Positions 44,143-54,912 of a DNA stretch of 64,000 nt are shown here, piece by piece. Under the pieces are notes generated by a model, which did not search any database, was not told the origin of the DNA, and saw only the letters and a list, made by a program, of their open reading frames with translations. Position 1 is the stretch's first letter. Each line of letters starts with the position of its first letter. A program made the position numbers and the translations under genes. Source of the stretch: Actinomortierella ambigua (Eukaryota > Mortierellomycota > Mortierellomycetes > Mortierellales > Mortierellaceae); the NCBI GenBank assembly GCA_016098155.1, contig JAAAJB010000124.1:1-64000 (forward strand). The letters run 5' to 3'.

Positions 44143-46826
44143 ATGGCTCGTCTAGGTCGAAGGGGCATCGTCCTCTCCCTATTCATCAATGCGCTCAACA
44201 TTGCCCTGTACATCATCATCTTCATTGCTGCCTGCTTCAACATCATCGAGGCTTCCGTCAACTTTATCATTCTCAACGGCAGTGCAATGTGTGTGACCCC
44301 CTTCCTCGTGGCACCCCCTTTGTTGATTTTCACGTCTCCTCCCCTCCACCCGTCTACAGCCAAACTATGTCGACTTTTCGACTCGTTTACTCCACTGGGA
44401 GGGAAGGCCGATCTATTGACAATGATTGCAACTTGTCATTTTTTTCGTGTTCTAGATGTATTGCAAGTCTCTTGATTATTTCAGAGATCCGGTTACCGCA
44501 GCTTACATATGAGTATTTTCGGTTTCTTGTATGCATCAGCAATTGGACCAAAGCGCATTGAGCATAGCCTTTTGAAGACCCAGAACTAGTCTCACCTAAA
44601 ACTACCTTTAACTACCTTCCATGGCTTTAGTGCACGTATCGCGGTCGAGGATTGACATACGTTTTGTATGTTCATATTGGTCATGCTGTCAAGCCGCCGG
44701 GATCAACAAAATAGAGGTCGAATCCAAACTGGAGAAAATGATCCTAGGAACAGATCCTAACCTCACGCATTCCTCGTCTTTGGAATAGTTTCGGTTGTCT
44801 CGTCGCCACACCCATCCCATTCAACCTGTATGGTGGTATCGTCGTAGTCTGCATGGGCTTGGCGTTCTTCATCATGTCTTTCATCACCTTGATCCCGCCG
44901 CTGGACGGCCTGATGCTCAACTATCGAAAGCTGGACGAATGGCGCGAGCAGCGGCACTTTAGGATTCAGCTAGAGGCACAAAGAATCTATGAACAACAGC
45001 TCCAGCAAGAGCAGGCCTTTGCAGGATTGATCCCACATCACTTGCATACCAACGGACTCTCCACGCAAGGCGGCAGCGGAGGAGGTGGGGGAGGAGGGTC
45101 ATATAGTACTCATGGGAAGGGCAGTCCAAAACCGTACCGCCATTTCCGTGGTGGAGGCCTCGGAAAGGCTTTGGCTAGCTCTGGACCAACGGCGGCCCTC
45201 AAATCTATCTTCTCACCACCAATGAACTCGCCCAATGCGGGCGCGGCAGATCACTCGGAGCCTTCTGCAGTCGAGAGCCACGTTGTGCCTCTCCAACATA
45301 TCTCCATGATGCCGAAGGGCATGATGAGCGGTGAATATACCGAAGTTGTCCTGGAGTCTGTGGAGGATACAAAACAATCGCTCTCGGTACGGATCTCTTC
45401 AGCGGCTGGCATTGGGCGCATGCGAGACAGAAGCGTGGGCAGCGTCCATGAACTACGAGGTGGTGGCAGTGGAGTAGCCTCCAACATCGACAGCAGCCTA
45501 GGTCAGGTGGCTGAAATACCAGTCAGTGTCGACAAAGAGTTGCCTCCGATTGTGACCAAGGCCACAATTGAGCATCCAACATATGCCGTCCCGACAACGT
45601 TTACACTGACACCAACAACGACACCGGCACCATCAACTCCCCTAAGGAGTGGCAACACGACTCCCTATCCAACAAAAATCAATGAGGACACTAGAGATTA
45701 CCTCCACTCTACGCTGGGAACTGGTGGTGGCAGCACTGACGGGCCTGTGGCTGCACCGGGAAGGCCTACGCCGTTGAATCTCAAGCTGACTCATTCCTAC
45801 AAGACAGATGCGGAAGTAGCAGCGAGCGCCAGGCTCGGAGGTAGTCAACATCTTCCATTCAGCAACCCACCATCGTCGTCCTACAAATCACAGGCGACGC
45901 CCAAGTCGGCAGTGGTGGATTATCCATTGCCTCTGCGGCTCAACAACAAGCCTGCACCACCCTATGACCCATTCCGAAAGGTGAACCACCACGCGCCAAG
46001 CCAGAACAGTGCTCATACTGCTGTCTCCTACACCGCCACGACTCCCACGGTCCCAACACCGACCACTTCTGTCATTGCGTCGATCAGTCAGAGCATCTAC
46101 CAACCACCAGAGCCACCACGTGCTATAGCAACCGTATCGTCTGCAGGTCAGACTATCGGGTACGGAAGAGGGCCAGACAGTAGTGGAGGGAGAGGATCGG
46201 CAGGAGCAGGCCTACCTGTCGTTGATCAAGGTGCTTATTACCGACCAACACCAGATATGGCAGCGGGAGGTGTTCGAGAACCCACAGCAGTAACCACGAT
46301 CACAGCAACGACAGCACCAACACCGACATCACCGCCGCCTGCAACAACAATGCCTCAGAGAGACTCTGGTAGCCAAGTACACCCTGGTGGGTATGGGATG
46401 GTCGGCGTCGCGACCTACGCTACCAAGCCCCCTACAACGGTTCCTTATCCTCGACCTCCCAACTTTTCTCACAAGCCATACCAGCAACAGCTCCATCATT
46501 TTCCTCCTCCCCCGCAACAGCAGCAGCAACAGCAACAGCAACAACAACAGCAACGGCCTCGTGAGGAGCAGCCTCAAGAGACACCGCAATTCCAGTTCCA
46601 GGTTGACGAGCCAGAGGACCACAATGACATGGCACCCACGATGCCTGGCCATGGACAGGAACAAAATTATCGGCCCGGCGGAGAGTGGGCAACCGCGACT
46701 AAAACCAAGTCACCGGCTCTGACGCGGGTTAGAATGCCTGATATTGTGCTGACGTTACCCACCCCTGGTGAAACATACGGCGGAGGACATTCAGCAGCAG
46801 GTGGTGGTTACTTTTCAATGGGCTAA
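44143..46826 (+). CDS. Four-span membrane protein with long disordered tail
   Basis: Exons 44143-44288, 44456-44528, 44631-44665 and 44789-46826 give 763 residues with all phases closing. Four hydrophobic helices occupy the first 120 residues: about 9-31, 36-58, 80-97 and 98-120. They are linked by EIRLPQLTYEYFRFLCTYRGRGLTYVFFG and followed by a cytosolic YRKLDEWREQRHFRIQLE helix. The layout and the R-G-R-G-x-x-Y turn recall the COPI-associated (Tvp15-like) Golgi proteins, but this is an uncertain inference. The remaining about 600 residues are Pro/Ser/Thr/Gly-rich and disordered, with a Gln run (46515-46555). Exon 3 has just 35 bases. The first donor is GTGTGT, a weak site, chosen because it alone keeps the helix in frame. 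Confidence 0.8.
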
Positions 46827-48517
46827 AAGATGACACATAAACAGCTGAGTCTATTCTTTTATTATCTTATTTTGTATCTGCTATTAAAGGTCGCCGTACA
46901 GTACGTAGCAAGTGAGAGCAAAATTAGAACCAAAAAGGAGATGAACGGGGAGCTGGGGCGTGTTCGAATTTTCATGTCCAGCAGACCTGTTGTCTCCTTG
47001 GATAGGGGGAGATGGTGACAATCATGCTAAGAAAAAAAAACACATTTAAATTTTAAGCACACATGTCTCTGTGGGCTGTGCTGGTGATGGAAGCGAGCCG
47101 GACGCGCACTTGGTGTCTTGTTTTCCTCAACAATGCTTACCTCCCTAGGATCTCAAGTTTTGAGAGCCCTCTATGCCTAAGACACCCAATACCTTTGATT
47201 ATTGTCAAGAGTACAAGCAGTATGTCGAAGGGAGAGGAGGAGGAGGAGGAGAGAAGGAGGGGGAGAGAAGGAAGATGGAGAATGAAATAAAGTGGGAGGC
47301 TTAGGAGAGAGGAAAAGGAACCACACACGGATATACACCGTCCGGTGTTGCCAAAAAAAAAGTTGGAGAGGGAGGGGGAGGGGGGGCTAAACAAGTGGTG
47401 TAGACCACAGGAAGAAGAAGAAGGGAAAAAAAGGGATCTCTCCTATTCTATGCAAAGACAAAGCTGTGGCGACCTTGGAGAATGCACCCGACGGCCTTGG
47501 ATGCGATTCAGCCAGACACCTGCCGACCCACTTAGTACAAGATGTGCATGTTTGTAAAAATAGACGTATTTTTTTTTCTGCTGGACAGTTTTTTACTTAC
47601 TGGAACTGCATTATGTACCTGTACCCAGTTGTCATCCTGTCGCTCTTGTCCTGGTATCTCACGCACTCTCGCTCTTCCGCGGTTGCGTCTGCATTTGTGG
47701 TTTGAGGAGGTATGGAGATGATTGGTAAATTGCGCTCATGCCAGAGGTAATGTAGGTAGACACCTGGGTGGTGGCAAGACGTTAGAAGATGCTCCCCCTC
47801 CCCATGTCTCCTTGATATCCTTGGGTACCTGGAGACCGTTCCTGTGCATCATCTTTGTCGATGTAGATGTGAAACTCGCATTAAATGCCCGCGTGGTGGG
47901 ATTGCGTACCTGGTTTTGTCTCATCCATATACTCGTTGCTTGCATATCTACAGTACTTGGGCGTTTTGGCACCCTCCAACATGCCCACGGTATAAAGCGG
48001 GGGAGGGGGTGGGCTACGTAGTGTCTAAGAAAGGATGTACAGTATAAGAGGAGCCAAACACAGGCAGAGCCAAAGCTAAAGTCCGAGTTTTGCTGGGCCG
48101 TCGGCGTGCAGAAGGTCTTTTTTTGGCCAACGTGAACCGTTGTGAACTGTTTTTGGTTGTCTCTTTACCTTTTCTTGCATACCCCCCTACCCCTTTATAT
48201 TACACCCCTGTCGCTTTCTTTTTTTCTTTCCACTCTCACAAAAAAAAAAAAAAAACATCTTTCGGCTGTGCATTCGCCACAGTTGCCCTTCCAGCAGTTC
48301 ATGCATGTGTCTTCCCCCCTAGACAATTTTTGACGACCCATCACAGCACTCTTTGCCTTCGATATATAGACCCATTCCTATCATTCTTTTTCTCCTTTCA
48401 CTCCTCCTCTTTTTTGTTTTCTTTGTGTTTTTTTTTGCCACCCGATCCAGCGAAGCCTTCCCTTCTTCTTCCTTTGTAACTTTACCACACTCGAATACAT
48501 TTGGTCGAAATCCAACC
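46827..48517. other. Spacer before chitin deacetylase
   Basis: About 1.7 kb. It includes a purine-rich AGG/GGA tract (47225-47280), an unassigned minus-strand frame of 78 codons (47736-47972) with somewhat protein-like composition but no recognised family, an A15 run (about 48240-48255) and a CT-rich leader. No gene is supported. Confidence 0.45.
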
Positions 48518-51064
48518 ATGGCGGAAAAATCCGAAAAGCAGCCTATGCAGCGCAAGAACAAGATCCTAATTGCGGTCATTGCTCTTCTCGTTGTCGCGGG
48601 TGTTGTTCTTGGTGTTGTCTTTGGTCTGAAGAGCAAGAATGCCACCAACGACCAAGACAAAAAGTCGGATTCCGTGAAGGAAGATTCAAAGCCCACGGAT
48701 AACAGTGGCAACAACACTGTCACGCCGCCGCCCCCCAAGGTCAATGGCACTATGATCAACGGCGTTCTCTTCCCATACTATGTCCTGGATGGTCCCACCC
48801 CAGCTCCCGTTACCACTGTTGGTACTGTGTACAGCAACTGCAAAGTTCCTAACACCTTTTCGATTTCATTCGATGACGGTCCCTCCCAAGTAAGTTTCCC
48901 TCTACTCCGCCGTTCGCTTTGCTAAAACGTCTCAGAAAATACCTTCCACACAAGAAAGCTACCACCACACACCCAACTCCCCGTTCCTTCTCCCTCCATA
49001 AGGAATTGAACACCACACCAACGCCATCCCCCCTTCATTCTTCGTGGTCCTTTGCGCCAACTCGACAACACCGACCTAGTTTCCTTCCCCCGCCCCCCCC
49101 ACATTGGGGGGATGTCTAGGTTGTTTGATCCACCACCTCCTACTCCTACCCGGGAGAAATTGGATGCTCTCGACCCGTGCAGCAGACTCTTTCTTCGTTT
49201 AAAGACATCAGCAATTGTCGATGTGTCCCCTGGTGGTTTCAATCATCCCTCTCACTCCTCCCCTCCCACCCCCTCTTTTTTTTTGGGAGATTCATTTGCT
49301 GGGCTGATGAATTTAAACCAGAAGAGTCTGTGCTTTTTTTTTTTTTTGCATCGGTGTTCTGGAGCTTTAGCGACCACTCGTGCCTTTCTTTCTTCCTTTC
49401 TCCCTTGGCTCTCTGCAGAGTCATTGAAGGGAAGGGAGTGATCGTATGTATCTGCATAGCATAGCGTGTGTGTACGAGAGCACATGTATACTGTGAATAC
49501 TGTGAGAGGAAGAGACAAAAACAAAATGCAAGTGGAGAGTTTGTGTTACACATTCCTCTTTGGTGGAGGTGGTCTGGGTTGAAGGGTATTTTTGTCGAAA
49601 AGATGTCTGCGCCCAAACTTTTTATTGTGCGAGTTCTACTCTTTGGCTTTGTTTTTTTTTTCCTCTTTTTTTTTTGAATGCATGGTTGACGCAATGCAGG
49701 TTTCAACCGCCAAACTACCCCACGGATCTGCGAAGCGGAAAAGCGCAACAACCAAAAAATCGCCTTTTGGGTCAAAGAATGGAAGAAAGAGATAACAATC
49801 GCAAAGGAGTGACGAGATAGAGAGAGGGAGAGGCGAGAGGGAGGGAGGATGGAAGGAGCAAGGGAGTGAGGGTGACTATGCACGGTTTTCACTTTCCCGA
49901 AGATCGACTTGCTGTGATATGCATGTTGCGCAGAGAGCAAATGCATAGCTGGGATACCAGGTCCTTGTTCTTTCGTTTTCCGTGTTTGTCCTTTACAAAC
50001 CATGCCTTTGTAGCCGACATAAGCGTTAGGAAAGAAAAAAAACAAGAGACCAAAGACCAAAGAAAAGGGGTGGTCAAAAAAAAAAACGTTCAAGATATTC
50101 CCGACCATGGCTGCATAGCTGCATCTCTCTTTTTTTTTCTCGTCCAGCACCCCTCCCCATCCATTGTAGTTTAAGCCCATCACTAACCCCTTGATTGTTT
50201 TTGCCTCGGTATTCATCCCCCCTCCTCCCCCTACCAGTACACAACCGCGCTGTTGGATCTCCTTGACAAGGAGGGCATCAAGGTGACATTCTTTGTCAAT
50301 GGCAACAACGATGGCTGTATCTATGAGAAGCAGGAAATTGTCAAGCGCGCCTATAAGTCGGGCCATCAGATTGGTAGGTTTTTTGTTTTTTTTTTATTCT
50401 GTTTACTCGCATTTGTTTGTTTGTTGTCTGCATCTCCTACTCCAGCAAGATCTCCAAATACAAAGGTCCTAACAAATGGGTGCAACTGTTTCCTACTCCT
50501 ACATGTGATAAACCTCTCGTAATCACAGCCTCGCACACCTGGTCCCATCCGTCGCTGCTCACTTTGACTCCCGAAAAGATCACGGAGGAGATGACCAAGC
50601 TTGAGACTGCCCTCAAGGACATTCTCGGTGTCGTGCCCCGGTACATGCGCCCGCCTTTTGGCGATGGTGGCCTTGGCACAAACCCCGCCGGTGACAAGAA
50701 GGTCCAAGATACGCTCAGGGGTCTCAACTACGTGATCACGACCTGGGACATTGCCTCAGGTGACGCCAACATTGACAGCCACGCTCCCCCATACAAGCTT
50801 TCTGACGCTGCTCTGTTGGCCGCGCAACAGAAGGAGTACAACGTTGGCATCAGCGGTAGTCCCAAGGGTGCCCCTCACATGGCCCTCCAGCACGACACCT
50901 ACGAGCGCACCGTCAGCCTGATTACGCCCTGGGCGATCAAGATGGTCAAGGAACTCGGCTACAAAATCGTCCCCGTTGGTGAGTGCTTGGGAGATGACCC
51001 TCGTAACTGGTACAAGTCGATCGAGGCCCCCGCAGCCACTGCCCCAACCAAATGCGTTCCCTAG
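48518..51064 (+). CDS. Chitin deacetylase (carbohydrate esterase 4, membrane-anchored)
   Basis: Removes acetyl groups from chitin to make chitosan in the cell wall. Exons 48518-48889, 50238-50373 and 50529-51064 give 347 residues. An N-terminal signal anchor (residues about 16-37, ILIAVIALLVVAGVVLGVVF) indicates a type II membrane protein with the enzyme outside. NodB motifs are complete: SISFDDGPS (D119, D120), SHTWSHPSL with metal ligands H172 and H176, RPPFGD, TTWDIASGD and LQHDTYERT. A Thr/Asn/Pro-rich stem of about 60 residues separates anchor and catalytic domain. The first intron is unusually long, 1348 bases; the motif junctions on both sides are unambiguous. The C-terminus has no GPI signal. 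Confidence 0.95.
48890..50237 (+). other. 1.35-kb intron of chitin deacetylase
   Basis: It starts GTAAGT after codon 124 and ends ACCAG. It contains no convincing gene. A minus-strand frame of 375 codons overlaps it (49239-50366), but it runs antisense into the second exon and has low-complexity Lys, Ser and Phe stretches, so it is treated as chance. Confidence 0.6.
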
Positions 51065-51276
51065 TTTGTTTTTCTGAAAAAAAGGGGATAGCTGCGGCGT
51101 TCTCTTATGTTTTTTCCTTATTATCTACTGGAAACTCCATTTAATCTCGTCTACATTAAGTCTGCTCTATTCCATAAAGAAAACAATGTGTCCGTTTCGT
51201 CTAAATGTGCGTACTTGCGTGCCAAATAATTTTATGATTAGACCAGTCCATTCATCGCGAAACGCGAATCACTCAA

Positions 51277-51307
<31 letters not shown>

Positions 51308-51362
51308 AGCCAATGTGGGCCAGCAGGAAAGAGAAAGGGCACCAAGGGCTCTCTCTACTTGC
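51065..51362. other. 3' flank of chitin deacetylase with AG repeat
   Basis: Contains an (AG)n tract at 51282-51307 and a TCGCGAAACGCG palindrome-like motif near 51257, similar to motifs inside the adjacent inverted-repeat element. Confidence 0.5.
51282..51307. repeat. (AG)n microsatellite
   Basis: Thirteen uninterrupted GA units about 55 bases before the inverted-repeat element. Confidence 0.9.
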
Positions 51363-51549
51363 CCAAATTGGGGGCTTTCGCTAAACGTTTTGCGCTTCAT
51401 TCTTATATAATTTGCATTTCGCGCAAAAAGCTTGCTTCGCGATTTCTTTTTGTCCCGTTTTGGGTTTTCACGGAAGCGTTTTCGCCCTTCTGCACGTTTC
51501 GCTCCTGGAGCAGAAAAACAACAACAACAATGGGGCCTACAGACAGGCT
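51363..51549 (+). repeat. Left inverted-repeat arm
   Basis: Left arm of the MITE-like element; pairs with 51784-51988 in the inverted sense. The innermost paired block is ACAGACAGGCTA. Confidence 0.75.
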
Positions 51550-51573
51550 AGAGTGCCGGCGATAGTAATTGCG

Positions 51574-51786
51574 ATGGATAGATCAACTCTGTGTTCTCAC
51601 AAATATTCTGGTGTTAAGAGCTGCTGGACCGGACTCCCTCTCCTAGAAAGAAGGAAAAGCTATTCCTACGCGGGCGATATTGTGCATGAGTGCTGTACAG
51701 GATGCTGCGATTGGTACGCAAGATTCTATGGTACGACCACCACAAAAGAGAGGATATGTGTAAAAAACTATCAGATTTTTCTTTAG
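51574..51786 (+). CDS. Possible Cys-rich small protein inside the element
   Basis: ATG-to-stop frame of 70 codons filling the unpaired centre of the inverted-repeat element. The product would have seven Cys, including a CCTGCC cluster followed by DWYARFYG. There is no signal peptide. Family unknown. It may simply be chance openness or the scar of a lost transposase gene. Confidence 0.2.
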   Translation: MDRSTLCSHKYSGVKSCWTGLPLLERRKSYSYAGDIVHECCTGCCDWYARFYGTTTTKERICVKNYQIFL

Positions 51787-51988
51787 CCTGTCTGTAGTCC
51801 CTATTGTTGTTGTTTTTTTTTTCTGCTCCAGGAGTGGGCGTTTCGCGAAATGCTTTCAAGAACGAATAGAAGGGCGAAACGTATGGCGAAAACCCAAATC
51901 GGGAGCAAAAAAAAAAAAATAATCGCGAAGCAAGTATTTGGCGAAATGCGATTCAAGCATGGACATGCGGTCTGAGCCCCGATTTGGA
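51784..51988 (-). repeat. Right inverted-repeat arm
   Basis: Right arm of the MITE-like element. It is slightly longer than the left because of a T/A-run expansion and a short TTCGCGAAATGC insertion. Confidence 0.75.
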
Positions 51989-52719
51989 AAATGGTCGCTC
52001 TTGCTCAAGATTGAAAAAATGGTACCACCCTTTTGCTACTACGTGTGAACTATTACTGCGCACAGGTCCTACTCGAGTAGTCTGTGGACATATTTCATCC
52101 AAATAGACTGAGCGATGCTCCAGTCGAACATTATTCGTGTTAGAGTATGACGTGGATCAAGTTCTCCTTCGATCGACCGGTATACGATTGTTTTACAGCC
52201 TTTTTTTTGCAAGCCAACAGCACGCAAGGCAGCATAAGATAGGACTGCAACCCGGGTTGAAAAAGGGGACCGAAGACACCTTCGCATACGACCGCATCGT
52301 GCTGCCAAAGATAAGGAGTGGGTAGTGATTTGGCCTCGTGCTCGTTACCAATATGGAGCTTGCACTACGATCTACCATCCTTGTGACCGATGTCAAGACT
52401 ATGGATGGTACATTCCTTTCTAAAGTGCGTGTCTTTGTAATTCGCTTTCCAATGCAGCTATGGCAAATAGATATAATCTAGAGAAAGGATCTCTCCATCC
52501 CCCTGATCCAATGAGATTGTCGCCTGGGTAAACTAGGGCTTCGTGATGATCGACCAAAGTGAGTGATGTGACTGCAATCACCGCCAAATCACACAAATTG
52601 ACGCCATCCTATGATTTGCTTTGTCAACGGTTTACACCGTATTTTAACGAGGCGTCCCCCCTGTTGCATCTTCTCTTCATTCAGCTCATTACCCCTTTTA
52701 CATCTGTCATTCACACACG
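51989..52719. other. Spacer between the element and cysteine synthase
   Basis: About 730 bases of mixed composition without low-complexity bias. I see no gene. The last about 100 bases are pyrimidine-rich and probably the cysteine synthase leader. Confidence 0.5.
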
Positions 52720-54523
52720 ATGCTCAGGAGCCTGTTCCCCACTGCTGCTCGCAGCTATTCGACTGTCAAAATCACAGCCGCCAAGGTATTAAATAGCTCA
52801 AGAACAGATTCTTGTTCCGCTCTCTCCGCACGGCGCGTCCTCCCCTTCCCTTTTTCAATTGATCAGAGGGAGGAAGGGAGGGAGGAAGGGAGGGAGGGAA
52901 GGGGTATGCTTGGAGAAGGAGAGATGTGTTTAATGCCATGTTTCTAAACCATATGTTTTTCTTGGCTACTCTCTCTCTCTCTTTCTTCTAACAATCATAG
53001 CCCGTTGACGGCTTCGTTGGCGCCATCGGCAACACTCCTCTCGTAAGTCGGATTTGCTAAGAAGGATTCCCCCCCCCAAGCCTAACCCCTCCCTCAATGG
53101 TACTCACTCTATTACTTTTCCCCCCCTCCTTTTGGCTGGCCCTGCAACAACTGTTAGATCCGTCTCAACCGCCTGAGCAAGGAGACAGGAAGCAACATTT
53201 ATGCCAAAGCCGAGTTTATGAACCCTGGTGGATCGGTCAAGGATCGCGCTGCTCTGTTTGTTGTAAAGGACGCCGAGGAGAAGGGTATGTTGGGTGAAGT
53301 CGAGTATGTTTTACGATGTAAGCTGAAAATGAACAAATCGGGTCTTTGAATGCTCACCGTGGGATTTTTTTCCTCTCCCCTCTGGTTCTTTTGTATCGCA
53401 ATCTTCCGTCTTTTTAGGCCTGATCAAGCCTGGTGGCACGGTTGTGGAGGGCACAGCCGGCAACACTGGTATTGGCCTGGCTCATGTGTGCCGTGCCAAG
53501 GGCTACAAGTGTGTGATCTACATGCCAAATACCCAGAGCCAGGAGAAGATTGATCTCTTGCGCATGCTTGGTAAGTAATCCTTTGTCTCTGTGAGAAAAG
53601 AAAAGAAACACAGAGGTGGTGATGGGGAGTATGATCACGAATCAACCCGATTGAACCGTGTTCAATGTTGAGATCATCTTGGATGATAGGGTTGTGCACC
53701 TCATTGAATGGCCTAAAAATGGCAATGAACCCGGGAATGGACCCCACAGAGTACCTCTTTTGATTGACAACTCAACTTTAATATATTGTTGACACATTCC
53801 ATCCAAAAAATATATGTATATATAGGCGCCGAGGTTTACCCAGTCCCAGCCGTGGCGTTTGAGAATCCTGAGAACTACAACCACCAGGCTCGCCGCCACG
53901 CTGAGAGTCTGGAGAACGCCGTGTGGACGAACCAATTCGACAACACGGCCAACCGTCGTGCCCATATCGAGACGACAGGACCCGAGATCTGGGATCAGCT
54001 GGATGGCCAAGTCGATGGTTTCACATGTGCCACAGGCACCGGCGGCACCCTGGCCGGCACGGCCCGATTCCTCAAGGACAAGTCTGGCGGCAAGACAAAG
54101 GTGTTTTTGGCAGATCCTCCAGGCTCGGTGCTGTTCAAGTACATCAAGTCTGGTGGCACGCTGATTGAGCGCGGTGGCTCGTCGATCACGGAGGGTATTG
54201 GCCAGGGCCGTGTGACGGACAACCTGCAGCCTGACCTTGAGTTGATTGACGATGCGCTGCAGATTCCTGACGAGGAGTCGATCAAGATGGTGTACCGCCT
54301 GCTGGACGAGGAAGGTATCTATGTCGGCGCGTCGTCGGCCCTGAATGTGGTGGCGGCTGTGGAAATGGCGAAGAAGCTGGGGCCGGGTAAGAACATTGTC
54401 ACAATGCTGTGCGATGGTGCATACCGGTACCAGAGCCGTCTCTTCAGCAAGAAGTGGCTCGCATCAAAGAACCTGGCCGATGCCATCCCCAGTCATCTCA
54501 AGAAGTATGCTACTTTGGATTAG
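52720..54523 (+). CDS. Cysteine synthase (O-acetylserine sulfhydrylase type), likely mitochondrial
   Basis: PLP enzyme that makes cysteine from O-acetylserine and sulfide. Exons 52720-52785, 53001-53042, 53158-53284, 53418-53570 and 53826-54523 give 361 residues. The PLP lysine is in GGSVKDR (K64), the substrate loop is [10 protein letters not shown], and the phosphate-binding loop is [26 protein letters not shown] is a classic N-terminal motif. The first 22 residues ([17 protein letters not shown]) are Arg/Ser-rich without acids, typical of a mitochondrial targeting peptide. The length and the absence of a heme or CBS domain exclude cystathionine beta-synthase. It is similar in type to the fungal 'cysteine synthase 2' (yeast Mcy1) branch, but the paralogue is not certain. 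The last intron ends in TATATAG. Confidence 0.95.
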
Positions 54524-54912
54524 ATATGTTTGTAAATAATACATTGTTTTTTCGTGCATTATATGTACCCCATTGGGGGCGCACAGGCAAAAAGGACACA
54601 AGAGAAAAGGTCACATTTGCTGAATGTACCGTACCCCCTTGACTCTCTCCCCTTCCCCCATGCCCCCCTTCTCCATCTTTGCTAACGCTACATACCCTTC
54701 ACCTGTCAAACGCGTTTTCTTCATCTGTTCATCTCACCACATTTCTTCATTTCCTCATCTAATCATATTGCATTGCATCCAATCCCCTTTGTTCCACCGC
54801 ACCTTACCCATTCTACCTACTTCACTAGCCCTTCAAAACACACAAGCCAGAACCGTTTGACCTACCACCCACTCACTGTCCTTCGCCAACATATCACATT
54901 GTTAAAAAGGCC
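54524..54912. other. Spacer between cysteine synthase and the WD40 gene
   Basis: 389 bases, strongly C/T-rich in its second half (54645-54900), with no TATA box seen; both terminator and promoter must fit here. Confidence 0.55.

Larger units (their letters stand above)
51363..51988. mobile_element. Non-autonomous inverted-repeat DNA transposon (MITE-like)
   Basis: Two long arms, about 51363-51549 and 51784-51988, are imperfect inverted copies. The outer ends read CCAAATTGGGGGCT and, inverted, CCAAATCGGGGCT. Inner blocks shared by both arms include GCATTTCGC, CTTGCTTCGCGATT, TTTGGGTTTTC, CTCCTGGAGCAGAAAAA, ACAACAACAAT and CTACAGACAGGCTA. Some blocks differ by indels. The unpaired centre is about 234 bases and has one short Cys-rich frame. 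No transposase is present, so mobility would depend on another copy. No clear target-site duplication is visible by eye, and the exact ends may differ by some bases. The dense TTTCGC/GCGAAA motifs are not seen elsewhere in the window. Confidence 0.8.

Noticed and set aside
49239..50366. 375-codon minus-strand frame across the chitin deacetylase intron and second exon
   Set aside because: It is antisense to a well-supported exon, low in complexity, and has no recognisable domain.
52720..54523. Assignment to cystathionine beta-synthase
   Set aside because: No heme-binding N-terminus and no C-terminal CBS pair; the length fits a cysteine synthase.
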